DNA from: DATKKX01 sp035542775
Lineage (GTDB): Bacteria; Planctomycetota; Phycisphaerae; UBA1845; UTPLA1
Direction: 5' to 3'
Length of the DNA stretch: 10,990 bases
Assembly (NCBI GenBank): GCA_035542775.1
Contig: DATKKX010000471.1
Span: 1 to 10,990, forward strand
Shown here in pieces: positions 1 to 7,143 of this stretch; the first letter of the stretch is position 1; each line of letters opens with the position of its first letter. The notes beneath the pieces were generated by a model. The model saw nothing but the letters and a program-made list of their open reading frames with translations. It was not told the DNA's origin and did not search any database. Made by a program: the position numbers and the translations under genes.

Positions 1-1
1 G

Positions 2-2965
2 GCCGCGACCGCGCTGCCCGCTGTCGCCGACACGGTGCTACCAAAAGATCCGGGCAACGTCTACGGCAAATTCGACAACGGCCTCTCCTATATCATCCGC
101 CGTCACAATAACCCCCCCGGCAGGGTTGCGCTGTACCTGCACATCAAGTCCGGCTCGCTCAACGAGTCCGAGACCCAGAACGGCCTCGCTCACTTCATCG
201 AGCACATGGCCTTCAACGGATCGAAGCACTTCCCGCCGGGCGAGTTGATTCCCTACCTGAACAAAATGGGCATGGAATTCGGCCATGACACCAACGCCCA
301 CACCTCCTACGATGAAACCGTCTACAAGCTGTTCATGCCCAACGTCAAGGATGAGACGGTCGACAAGGCCATGACCGTGCTGGCTGACTTCGCCTACGGG
401 CTCGCGCTGCTTCCGGAGGAGATCGAGAAGGAGCGCGGCGTCATTCTGGAGGAGGCCCGTTCCCAGAAAAGCGCCGCAGAGCGCATCCGCAAGGCCATGA
501 TGAAGGCCGTCTTCGAGGGCTCGCGCGTCGCAGTGCACGACGTCATCGGCGACGAGAAGCAGATCGCCAAGTGGCAGAAGAGCGACTTCGATGACTACTG
601 GAACACCTGGTACCGACCCGAGAACATGACCCTCATCGTGGTGGGCGAAATCGAGCCGGACAAGATCGTCGCCATGGCACAGAAGTATTTCGGTGAGTTC
701 AAGCCCCGGGCCGAAGCCCGAAAGCCCCTCTCCGGAGAAATCAAGCCCGTAGAGAAGGCCCGGGCCTTCGTGCTCACCGATCCCGAGCAGGTGCAGGGCC
801 AGATCCAGATGATGGCCGTCAAGCCCGGCCGTCCGCCCATGAAGACCTACAGCGATTACCGCCTCAGCGAGGTCGAAAACATCGGAACGTGGATGGTGAG
901 CCGCCGCCTGCAGGAAATGGTGGAAAAGGGCACGGCCGCGTTTCGCGGCGCCGATACCGGCATCAGCAGCATGCTCCACGAAACCATCCTGCCCGAAGCC
1001 GTGGCCATGGGCGAGCCGCAGGACTGGAACAAGATGCTGGACCAGGTTGTCGTGGAGATCAATCGCGCCGTCGAGCACGGATTCAGTGAGCGCGAGCTGG
1101 CCCTGGCAAGACAGGAGTTCCTGTCCAATGCCGAACGCGCGGTGGAGAAGGAGCCGACGCTGGATGCCCGCGTGTTCATCAACCGCTTCAGCGGGGCGGT
1201 CGGCGAAGACGAGGCCATCCTGTCCGCCCAGCAGCGGCTCGATCTGATGAAGCAGATCCTCAGCGAAGCCAACCTGCCCGAAGTGCAAAAGGTGTTCGTG
1301 GGTCACTACAAGACCAGGAACTTCAGCTACGTGCTGATCATGCCGGAGAAGAAGGAAGGCTTGAAGCTCCCGTCGTCGGAGGAGGTTCTGGCCGCGGCCT
1401 CCGAGGCCTGGGCCCGCAAGACCGAGGCGGTCAAGGAAGAAAAATCGGCCGACTCCATTCTGCCGAAACTGCCCGAACCCGGGAAGGTTGAGAAGCAGAC
1501 CACCGACGACGATCTCAAGATCACCACCATCCTCCTGGACAACGGCGTGACCGTCCATCATCGGTTCATGGACTACAAGAAAGACCAGGTGCTGGTGCGG
1601 ATCACCATACCGGGAGGAACCATAGAGGAAACCGCGGATAACCACGGCGTGGGCCAGGTCGCCGGCCTGGCCTTCGGCCAGCCCGCCACCTCGCGGCTCG
1701 ATTCCACGCAGGTCCGCGATCTGATGACCGGCAAAAAGGTCGACGTCGACGGCCATGTCGGCCTGGATGCGTTGTCCCTCTCCGTCACCGGATCGCCCAA
1801 GGAGATGGAAGTGGGCATGCAGCTCGCGTATGCCCTGCTGACCGACGGCAAGGTCGAGCAATCCGCCTTCGACAACTGGAAAAAACAAATGCTGCAGCGG
1901 ATCGAAATGATGAAGAAGATGCCGCAGGGCCAGTTGATGAAGGCCATGGAGCAGGCCGTCTTCGCGGGCGATGTGCGACTGTCGATGTTGACGCCCGAGG
2001 AAGTGGAAAAGCTGGACGTCAAGAAGGGACAAGACTGGCTCAAGCATGTGGCCGCCAGCGGCGGCATGGAAGTGGCCGTCGTTGGTGACATTCCGCTTGA
2101 AGACTGCCTCAAGCTGGTCACGCGTTACCTGGGCTCGCTGCCCAAGCAGCCGTCGAGCAAGCAGCGCCTGGACCCGCTTCGTAAGCTCAACCGCGGGCCC
2201 GGGCCGTATACCAAGACCGTCAAGTTCGAAAGCGTCACGCCCAAGGCGATGGTACTGGCCGGCTTTGTGAGCTGCAACGAGCGGGATACGTTGGATCGAC
2301 GCTTGTTGATGATGGCCTCGCGGATTCTGAGCGACCGGATGATCAAGCGGATCCGCGAGGAAGAACGGCTGGTCTACAGCATCGGTTGCCAGAACCAGGC
2401 CGGGGACGCGATCCCGGGCCTGGGCATGATGTTTGCCGCCGCTCCGACCGATCCCGACAAGAGTGACAGGCTGGCGGACCTGATTCTTGAAATGATGAAG
2501 GACTTCGCCAAGAACGGCCCGACCGAAGAGGAGGTCGCGATCGCCAAGAAGCAGATCGCCAACGATCTGGACACCAGCTTGAAGGAGCCAAGCTACTGGG
2601 CACAATCGCTCGAGGAGCTGGAGTATCGCGGCAAGACGCTGGCGGAGCTGAAGGAGCTGCCCGATGTCTACCAGACTTTCACCGACAAGCAGCTTCAGGA
2701 AACCGTCCAGAAGTACCTGAAGGACGACAAGGTCATCCGTCTCGTCGTCAATCCGGAACTGAAGGAAGGTGCTGCGCCGGCGACCAGACCGGCCGCTCCG
2801 GAGGACGCCTCTTCCCAGTCAAAAGAAAAGCCCAAGGCCTCCGCCGGCGAACAGGATAAACCGAAGCAACCGGCCCAAACGGATAAGGCCAACAAGAGCG
2901 ACAAGCCCGACAAACCGAAGAAAGGCCAATCAAGACAGGAACAACCGGCCGGCGCCGGAAAGTAA
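2..2965 (+). CDS. Two-module M16 zinc metallopeptidase (PqqL/pitrilysin-like), 5' end outside window
   Basis: This is an exported M16 metallopeptidase that probably degrades peptides in the periplasm. The reading frame is open from base 2. The codons before the first internal GTG (35) read AATALPAVADT, which looks like the end of a signal peptide with an AVA/D cleavage site, so the true start lies upstream. Counting from GTG 35, the inverted zinc motif HFIEH is at residues 53-57, and E133 in EKERGVIL lies 76 residues after H57, the usual spacing for the third ligand. The first C-type M16 domain begins near residue 188 (YWNTWYRPENM). A second M16 module starts near 495 and lacks HxxEH, as in other single-chain two-module members. 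Its C-type half (MEVAVVGD near 678, RIREEERLVYSIG near 772) should complete the active-site clamp. About 66 C-terminal residues form a Lys/Pro/Ala/Gln-rich tail of low complexity. Length matches PqqL-like proteins of about 930-960 aa apart from this tail. The family call is secure; the substrate is unknown. Confidence 0.93.
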   Translation, partial: AATALPAVADTVLPKDPGNVYGKFDNGLSYIIRRHNNPPGRVALYLHIKSGSLNESETQNGLAHFIEHMAFNGSKHFPPGELIPYLNKMGMEFGHDTNAHTSYDETVYKLFMPNVKDETVDKAMTVLADFAYGLALLPEEIEKERGVILEEARSQKSAAERIRKAMMKAVFEGSRVAVHDVIGDEKQIAKWQKSDFDDYWNTWYRPENMTLIVVGEIEPDKIVAMAQKYFGEFKPRAEARKPLSGEIKPVEKARAFVLTDPEQVQGQIQMMAVKPGRPPMKTYSDYRLSEVENIGTWMVSRRLQEMVEKGTAAFRGADTGISSMLHETILPEAVAMGEPQDWNKMLDQVVVEINRAVEHGFSERELALARQEFLSNAERAVEKEPTLDARVFINRFSGAVGEDEAILSAQQRLDLMKQILSEANLPEVQKVFVGHYKTRNFSYVLIMPEKKEGLKLPSSEEVLAAASEAWARKTEAVKEEKSADSILPKLPEPGKVEKQTTDDDLKITTILLDNGVTVHHRFMDYKKDQVLVRITIPGGTIEETADNHGVGQVAGLAFGQPATSRLDSTQVRDLMTGKKVDVDGHVGLDALSLSVTGSPKEMEVGMQLAYALLTDGKVEQSAFDNWKKQMLQRIEMMKKMPQGQLMKAMEQAVFAGDVRLSMLTPEEVEKLDVKKGQDWLKHVAASGGMEVAVVGDIPLEDCLKLVTRYLGSLPKQPSSKQRLDPLRKLNRGPGPYTKTVKFESVTPKAMVLAGFVSCNERDTLDRRLLMMASRILSDRMIKRIREEERLVYSIGCQNQAGDAIPGLGMMFAAAPTDPDKSDRLADLILEMMKDFAKNGPTEEEVAIAKKQIANDLDTSLKEPSYWAQSLEELEYRGKTLAELKELPDVYQTFTDKQLQETVQKYLKDDKVIRLVVNPELKEGAAPATRPAAPEDASSQSKEKPKASAGEQDKPKQPAQTDKANKSDKPDKPKKGQSRQEQPAGAGK

Positions 2966-3010
2966 TCTCAACGCCAGCGGAAAGCGATCGCCATAAGCAC
3001 GCGCGAGGGT

Positions 3011-3039
3011 GGCACGGACAAAACCGGTTTGTCCGTGCC
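3011..3039. terminator. Perfect 12-bp hairpin, possible bidirectional terminator
   Basis: The arms GGCACGGACAAA (3011-3022) and TTTGTCCGTGCC (3028-3039) are exact reverse complements around a 5-nt loop. Flanking GCGCG (3001-3005) and CGCGC (3042-3046) could lengthen the structure. It sits 45 nt after the M16 stop and 68 nt beyond the stop of the convergent lipoprotein gene, where a shared terminator is expected. Neither strand has a clear U-tract after the stem, so it is not a textbook intrinsic terminator. It could instead be an mRNA-stabilising structure or one copy of a dispersed palindrome. Confidence 0.55.
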
Positions 3040-3077
3040 TGCGCGCCGTTGCAACGCTCATGGCCCTCCCTTTGTTG

Positions 3078-3093
3078 GTTTTGACGTTTTGAC
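3078..3093. repeat. Tandem 8-mer GTTTTGAC x2
   Basis: Two perfect head-to-tail copies of GTTTTGAC lie between the hairpin and the lipoprotein stop codon. They stand out as AT-richer than the surroundings. The function is unknown and chance is possible. Confidence 0.4.
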
Positions 3094-3107
3094 TCTGGCC
3101 CCCCTCC

Positions 3108-4037
3108 TCATCCCCTCTGCCACGGCTGCACGGCCTGCAGCAGCATGCCCTCCCCCTTGATGACTTCGTTGAGTTGTTTCGGATCGGTCAGTGCGGCGCG
3201 GTTGGCGGCGAGGAACTTGCCCAGGGCCTTCCAGTCGCGCACGTGAATGGCATAGATGCCCACATCCTTCTCCAGCGTCTCCCGCACAATCAGGCTCAGC
3301 ATCCCACTGGCGCTGTAAGCCTCCGCGTCCCCTTTCTTGTTGCCGATGCCGATCAGCAGATTCGGCCACTCCTTGCGCAACGCGGCCAGCGCCCGACGCT
3401 TGTATTCCGTCGGCTGCATCATCTGCTTGAGACCCGGCGCCATCATCAGCGGAGCCGGCGGGAAGCCGTGCTCGTGGAGCCAGGTTCGCGTCTTGGTCAG
3501 CAGAATCCGCGGCCGGGCGGTGAAGTACAAGATGTGATAGTCCTCGGCCAGCCTGCACACCGTCGCGCGGGCCCCCTTCACCGGGTCCGATTCGTCGTCC
3601 TCTTTCTTCAGGATCAAGTCCTTGTACTCGGTGCGCGAGAGGGTGCCGTCGATGTCCACGGCGATGATCACCCGATCCGTGCGCCAGCGATAGATCTCCC
3701 CCGCCGCCTCCAGCTTCTGGCCGTCCGCCGTGGTGCACGCGGAGAACCGCGAGACATCCGGCGAGGGCAACTGCCATTTGATGGTCGCCCGGCCCTTGCC
3801 GTTCACCTTCTCGCGGCCGATCTCCCGGCCGTCGAGGAAGAATGTCACCGTGACGTGGTCAACATCCTTTCGCAGGTTCAGCGGAGCCTCACGCTCCACG
3901 TAGGCCACCAGCCGGACCGTCCCGTCGGGCGCTGCCAGAGCATCCTCCACCGTAAGCACCGGCGCCCCGCACCCCGCCGCCAGCAGGCAAGCCGCCACCC
4001 CCGCCGCACTGGCACCCACGCCCAAGACCCGTTTCAT
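3108..4037 (-). CDS. Lipoprotein with Ig-like region and lipin/LNS2-type HAD phosphatase domain
   Basis: The 309-residue product starts with MKRVLG, a hydrophobic stretch and LAAGC, with C23 as the likely lipidated cysteine, so it should be a membrane-anchored lipoprotein outside the cytoplasm. Residues about 40-115 look like an Ig-like beta-sandwich (VTVTFFLDGREIG). A HAD-superfamily domain follows: motif I VDIDGT with D128 and D130, motif II YFTARP with T173, K213 as a plausible motif III lysine, and motif IV GIGNKKGDAEAY with D237. The order FTARP, HGFPPAPLMM, then GNKKGDAEAY resembles the LNS2 domain of lipins and PITP-like proteins, known as Mg2+-dependent phosphatases. All catalytic positions are present, so activity is expected; a phosphatidate or other phosphoester substrate is inference. 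The gene begins 43 nt after the amrS stop, so the two are probably cotranscribed. The ATG at 4037 is preceded by an AAGG-containing purine-rich stretch. Confidence 0.82.
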   Translation of the reverse strand: MKRVLGVGASAAGVAACLLAAGCGAPVLTVEDALAAPDGTVRLVAYVEREAPLNLRKDVDHVTVTFFLDGREIGREKVNGKGRATIKWQLPSPDVSRFSACTTADGQKLEAAGEIYRWRTDRVIIAVDIDGTLSRTEYKDLILKKEDDESDPVKGARATVCRLAEDYHILYFTARPRILLTKTRTWLHEHGFPPAPLMMAPGLKQMMQPTEYKRRALAALRKEWPNLLIGIGNKKGDAEAYSASGMLSLIVRETLEKDVGIYAIHVRDWKALGKFLAANRAALTDPKQLNEVIKGEGMLLQAVQPWQRG

Positions 4038-4080
4038 CCTTCATCCTTGCTGCCGGTGTCGCCGTGGCGACCCCTCCCTC

Positions 4081-5196
4081 TTACATCCGAACCGCCCGCG
4101 GAATCCCCGTGCCGTCCGATTGACTCGGCGCCGTGTCCTCCCACACGCCCGGTATGGACGCGTCGCATGCCGGACACTTGCCGGGCACCTTCATCCGATT
4201 CTGTTCCACGTAAAAGCCCGTACGCCGGATGATAAGGGCATTGCACTCCGGACAGAAGGTGCTCTCCCGCTCGCCCACCGCCCCGTGAATGTTGCCCGGA
4301 TAGACGAAGTGCAGCCCCGCTTCCTTGCCGACCTCATAGGCCCGCAACAAGGTGGAGACCGGCGTCGCAGGCGGGCCGACCATCTTGTAGTCCGGATGGA
4401 ACGCCGTCACGTGCCACGGGATGTTCACCGAAACGCCCGCCAGAAACCTGGCGATTTCCTTGAACTCCTCGTTGCCGTCGTTGAAGCCGGGCACGATCAG
4501 CGTCACGATCTCCACCCAGAACTTCATCTCCACCAGTTTCTGAACCGTCTCCAGCACGTTCGCCAGCGTGCAACCCAGCTCCCGGTAGTGTTTGTCGTTG
4601 AAGGTCTTGAGGTCGACCTTGTACAGATCGACGTAAGGTCGCAGAAAGGCCAGCACTTCAGGCGTGCCGTTGCCGTTCGAGACGTAACCGCAGGTCAAGC
4701 CCCGCTGCCGGGCGATCTTGAAGACCTCCAAGGCCCATTCGCTGGTGATCAGCGGCTCGTTGTACGTCGAGACGACCACCGGGGCGCTGTTCTCCACCGC
4801 CAGGTCGACCAGTTGCTCCGCGGAACAGAACCGCGGCAGGCTGACCGCCTGGTCGTCGCGAAGGGCCTGCGACGTGACCCAGTTCTGGCAGTACGAGCAG
4901 TGCAGATCGCAGCCCAGCATGCCGAACGAAAGGGCCTCGCGCCCGGGAAACGCGTGATAGAACGGCTTCTTCTCGATCGGGTCGATCTGCAAGCCGGCCA
5001 CGTATCCGCCGGGCACTCGCAGCTCCCCGTCGCGGTTGAACCGCACCCGGCACACCCCCGACCGCCCGGGCTTGATCAGACAGCGGTGTCCGCAGGCGAA
5101 GCACCGGATCGCGCCGTCTTCGGCCCGCACCAGATCGGGATGGGCTGGAATCGTATTGTCATCGAGCAGCGTCTTCAGCGAGATCATGGTAGTCAT
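4081..5196 (-). CDS. amrS: AmmeMemoRadiSam system radical SAM enzyme (AmrS family)
   Basis: This 371-residue protein is a radical SAM enzyme related to pyruvate formate-lyase activases. The cluster motif is GCDLHCSYCQNW with C96, C100 and C103. An N-terminal cysteine set (C32, C35, C39, C49; RCFACGHRC...SGVC) precedes it and a C-terminal zinc-ribbon-like pair follows (FCPEC C315/C318, KCPAC C341/C344). This arrangement, with QIDPIEKKPFYHAFPG and TYNEPLITSEW, is characteristic of the AmrS family. AmrS usually occurs with AMMECR1 and MEMO1 homologues; neither is in this window. The reaction is not established to my knowledge, beyond the expectation of 5'-deoxyadenosyl radical chemistry. The start could be ATG 5196 or ATG 5187 (Met4); neither has a strong Shine-Dalgarno, and I kept the longer form. 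An extended -10 promoter lies just upstream, and the lipoprotein gene follows after 43 nt. Confidence 0.88.
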   Translation of the reverse strand: MTTMISLKTLLDDNTIPAHPDLVRAEDGAIRCFACGHRCLIKPGRSGVCRVRFNRDGELRVPGGYVAGLQIDPIEKKPFYHAFPGREALSFGMLGCDLHCSYCQNWVTSQALRDDQAVSLPRFCSAEQLVDLAVENSAPVVVSTYNEPLITSEWALEVFKIARQRGLTCGYVSNGNGTPEVLAFLRPYVDLYKVDLKTFNDKHYRELGCTLANVLETVQKLVEMKFWVEIVTLIVPGFNDGNEEFKEIARFLAGVSVNIPWHVTAFHPDYKMVGPPATPVSTLLRAYEVGKEAGLHFVYPGNIHGAVGERESTFCPECNALIIRRTGFYVEQNRMKVPGKCPACDASIPGVWEDTAPSQSDGTGIPRAVRM

Positions 5197-5229
5197 AGAG
5201 CACCGAAACTCTGGGAAAATGCCGACTGG

Positions 5230-5259
5230 ATTATATCACTGATCGCCGATCGCGGTCAC
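5230..5259 (-). promoter_or_regulatory. Sigma70-type extended -10 promoter for amrS
   Basis: On the minus strand, 5238-5230 reads TGATATAAT, a perfect TATAAT with the extended -10 TGn. A partial -35, GTGACC (5259-5254, 4 of 6 matches to TTGACA), sits 18 nt upstream. Predicted initiation near 5223 leaves about 27 nt of leader before ATG 5196. The promoter lies in the 169-nt gap after the response regulator gene, so amrS and the lipoprotein gene can be transcribed separately from it. Confidence 0.6.
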
Positions 5260-5330
5260 CAGAGCCGGGACGTGGCCGCCTGGGGCGACAAAGCGGCACG
5301 CAAAACAGCGGCCCGCGCCCTCGCGCAGCC

Positions 5331-5353
5331 GTTCCCACGGCGCCGCGTGGAAC
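5331..5353 (-). terminator. Hairpin just after the response regulator gene
   Basis: GTTCCCACG (5331-5339) can pair with CGTGGAAC (5346-5353) with a single bulged C and a 6-nt GC-rich loop. On the minus strand it begins 12 nt after the response regulator stop. No U-tract follows, so terminator function is uncertain. The position, between that stop and the amrS promoter, fits a transcription boundary. Confidence 0.35.
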
Positions 5354-5365
5354 CCCGAAACGAGA

Positions 5366-5811
<446 letters not shown>

Positions 5812-5815
<4 letters not shown>

Positions 5816-6021
5816 GCTCCAGTCGTCCTGGTACAAGCGTCCAACCAGCCGCAACCGTACGGGTCCGGGCTCGGTGGCGGCATCGGGAATCTGGATGTGA
5901 CATCGGTCTGCGCGCCCGCCTGATAAAGAAACTTCAGAACCGTCCGGCCGATATCGTGACGTGATTCTCGGCCCTTGGCGGCAGCCCGATTGGCCGGCCA
6001 TGCTCGACCGGCCTGACCCAT
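5812..6021 (-). CDS. Possible small ORF overlapping the response regulator start (weak)
   Basis: This 69-codon frame ends in TGA overlapping the response regulator ATG (ATGA), an arrangement typical of translational coupling. The product begins MGQAGRAWPANRAA and includes IGRTVLKFLYQAGAQ; I recognise no domain. The downstream-gene frame is also open here and gives a plausible stretch (IQIPDAATEPGPVRLRLVG). Both frames being open suggests either chance in GC-rich DNA or a degraded, frameshifted upstream gene. Third-position GC, about 66% by my count, does not settle the matter. Confidence 0.2.
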
Positions 6022-6161
6022 AATCGGCAGCAGGCCGGCCCAGGCCCGGAGGGTCGACAGTCAATAGCCCAGCGGCGTTCCGGATCCGTGAAGGCGTGCA
6101 CTTGCGCGCCGCTCGCGGCGCGGTGCGACACGCGGACACTGCTTTTGATCGTTGCGATGTC
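5816..6161. other. 346-nt gap between PEP-CTERM and response regulator genes
   Basis: No secure gene lies here. It contains the GC-rich hairpin at 6105-6122 near the PEP-CTERM end, and two overlapping open minus-strand frames running into the response regulator gene. I searched the minus strand for a promoter. A TTGACT is present near 6060 but has no matching -10 at suitable spacing, so the response regulator promoter is unassigned. Confidence 0.5.
6105..6122 (-). terminator. GC-rich hairpin downstream of the PEP-CTERM gene
   Basis: CGCGCCG (6105-6111) pairs perfectly with CGGCGCG (6116-6122) around a CTCG tetraloop. On the minus strand it begins about 39 nt after the PEP-CTERM stop codon. 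No U-tract follows, so it may be only a stabilising or weak terminating structure. Confidence 0.35.
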
Positions 6162-6881
6162 TCAGCGGCGACGCCAAAGCAGGAGCAATGCGCCGAGGCC
6201 CATCAGGACGCCTCCGGCAGGCTCGGGGGCCCACAGAATGCTGTCAGGAGCGGTGCCCAGGCCAAAGCCCCCGTGGGGCCTGATGTCCGCTTCGGTGAAG
6301 CCGCTCAGACCTGAAAACGTGAAAGTGGCCGAAGGCTTGACCAGCAGGTAGCCGTTCAGGTTTTGCGTGGTCACGTCGCCGGCATAGAGCGAATAGTCAA
6401 AGCCGCCCACGATGTTCCCGTTGAAGTTGTTGGGGGCCATGCTGGAATTGCCGACCGTACCGATGCCGAAGCCGAGAAACGGGTTCAACGAGCTGTCCAA
6501 GTCGCGGAATTGCCAGGTGTCGCTGCCGGGCTTCAGCGCCATCAGGTTCGCGTTGCTCATCTGGAGGACATCGGCGGACTTCTTCGACGTCAGCCAGACG
6601 TCGCCGAGGGCGCTCACATAGGTCAACGTCGGCGGATGGCCTTGAGCGTCGGCGATGTCAAAGAAGTAGCTGCTCAGGAGACCGTCAGGATGTAAAGTCT
6701 GAGGCGACGTGTTGAAGAGTTGGAGGGTGAGCAGATCGCCCGTGATGCTCAGCTCCGCCCGGCAGCTCACGGGATCACCGCTGAGAGAGGTGCCGGAGAC
6801 TGTCTGGATGACCGATGCCGAAACCGGTGCGGCCGAAATAGCGAGCACAGTCAGTATAGGAATTATTGTAAGGCGCTTCAT
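6162..6881 (-). CDS. PEP-CTERM sorting domain protein (exosortase substrate)
   Basis: The 239-residue protein has a signal peptide (MKRLTIIPILTVLAISAAPVSA) with cleavage probable after residue 22. It ends in a PEP-CTERM tail: P219-E220-P221, a hydrophobic helix at about 222-235 (VLMGLGALLLLW) and a terminal RRR. Such tails are recognised and cleaved by exosortase, linking the protein to the envelope or exopolysaccharide matrix. The body is rich in Ser, Thr, Gly and Asn with alternating beta-strand pattern and a single cysteine; I recognise no other domain. ATG 6881 is preferred over ATG 6902: it directly precedes the basic/hydrophobic signal peptide and has a purine-rich GGGGGTGAGGAA stretch immediately upstream, which the longer start would make coding. 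A strong sigma70-like promoter lies about 100 nt upstream. No exosortase gene is in the window. Confidence 0.85.
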   Translation of the reverse strand: MKRLTIIPILTVLAISAAPVSASVIQTVSGTSLSGDPVSCRAELSITGDLLTLQLFNTSPQTLHPDGLLSSYFFDIADAQGHPPTLTYVSALGDVWLTSKKSADVLQMSNANLMALKPGSDTWQFRDLDSSLNPFLGFGIGTVGNSSMAPNNFNGNIVGGFDYSLYAGDVTTQNLNGYLLVKPSATFTFSGLSGFTEADIRPHGGFGLGTAPDSILWAPEPAGGVLMGLGALLLLWRRR

Positions 6882-6983
6882 TTCCTCACCCCCTGATTTC
6901 ATCGCCTGCCTGGGCGCAGCGACTGAGTACTTCCTAGGCGAGGTAGATGTTTACGCGGGTCAGTGTGGCCGGACACCAAGCGT

Positions 6984-7012
6984 ATAATATGTAAAAGCGG
7001 CGGGCTCGTCAA
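6984..7012 (-). promoter_or_regulatory. Sigma70-type promoter for the PEP-CTERM gene
   Basis: On the minus strand TTGACG (7012-7007, 5 of 6 matches) and TATTAT (6989-6984, 5 of 6) are separated by exactly 17 nt. An A-run immediately upstream of the -35 could act as an UP-like element. Initiation near 6977 predicts a leader of roughly 95 nt before ATG 6881. The leader holds an imperfect stem, GCCTAGG with CCCAGGC, but matches no riboswitch class I recognise. Confidence 0.65.
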
Positions 7013-7143
7013 TTTTTTGAAACTGTTTTGCGGGGACGTCCGTGGAAGCCGAGGTCGGATATGGGGACCCATAATGCGGTCTGCATCTCGGATCAATCAC
7101 TCCATGGCGTCACCTCCGATGACAGCAGCCGCGAGGAGGCCCG

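Larger units (their letters stand above)
2966..3107. other. Convergent intergenic gap between M16 peptidase and LNS2-like lipoprotein genes
   Basis: This 142-nt gap separates two convergent stop codons. It contains the long hairpin at 3011-3039 and a tandem 8-mer at 3078-3093. I see no coding potential in it. Confidence 0.7.

Noticed and set aside
38..2605. 855-codon open frame antisense to the M16 peptidase
   Set aside because: It mirrors the codon structure of a well-supported gene in GC-rich DNA and its translation (long His/Gly/Leu/Val-rich stretches) shows no domain.
3078..3093. Start of a CRISPR-like repeat
   Set aside because: Only two adjacent 8-nt copies with no spacers.
3174..4232. 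352-codon plus-strand frame over the LNS2-like lipoprotein gene
   Set aside because: It is antisense to a gene with signal peptide and complete HAD motifs; the Arg/His/Gln-rich translation is typical of a shadow frame.
5816..6139. N-terminal extension of the response regulator to the first Met of its open frame
   Set aside because: The 108 extra residues match no domain, and the ATG at 5815 gives a normal receiver-only protein.
6983..6988. Plus-strand TATAAT as a dsrC operon promoter
   Set aside because: No acceptable -35 lies 16-18 nt upstream, it is more than 400 nt from dsrC, and it is simply the complement of the well-formed minus-strand -10 region.
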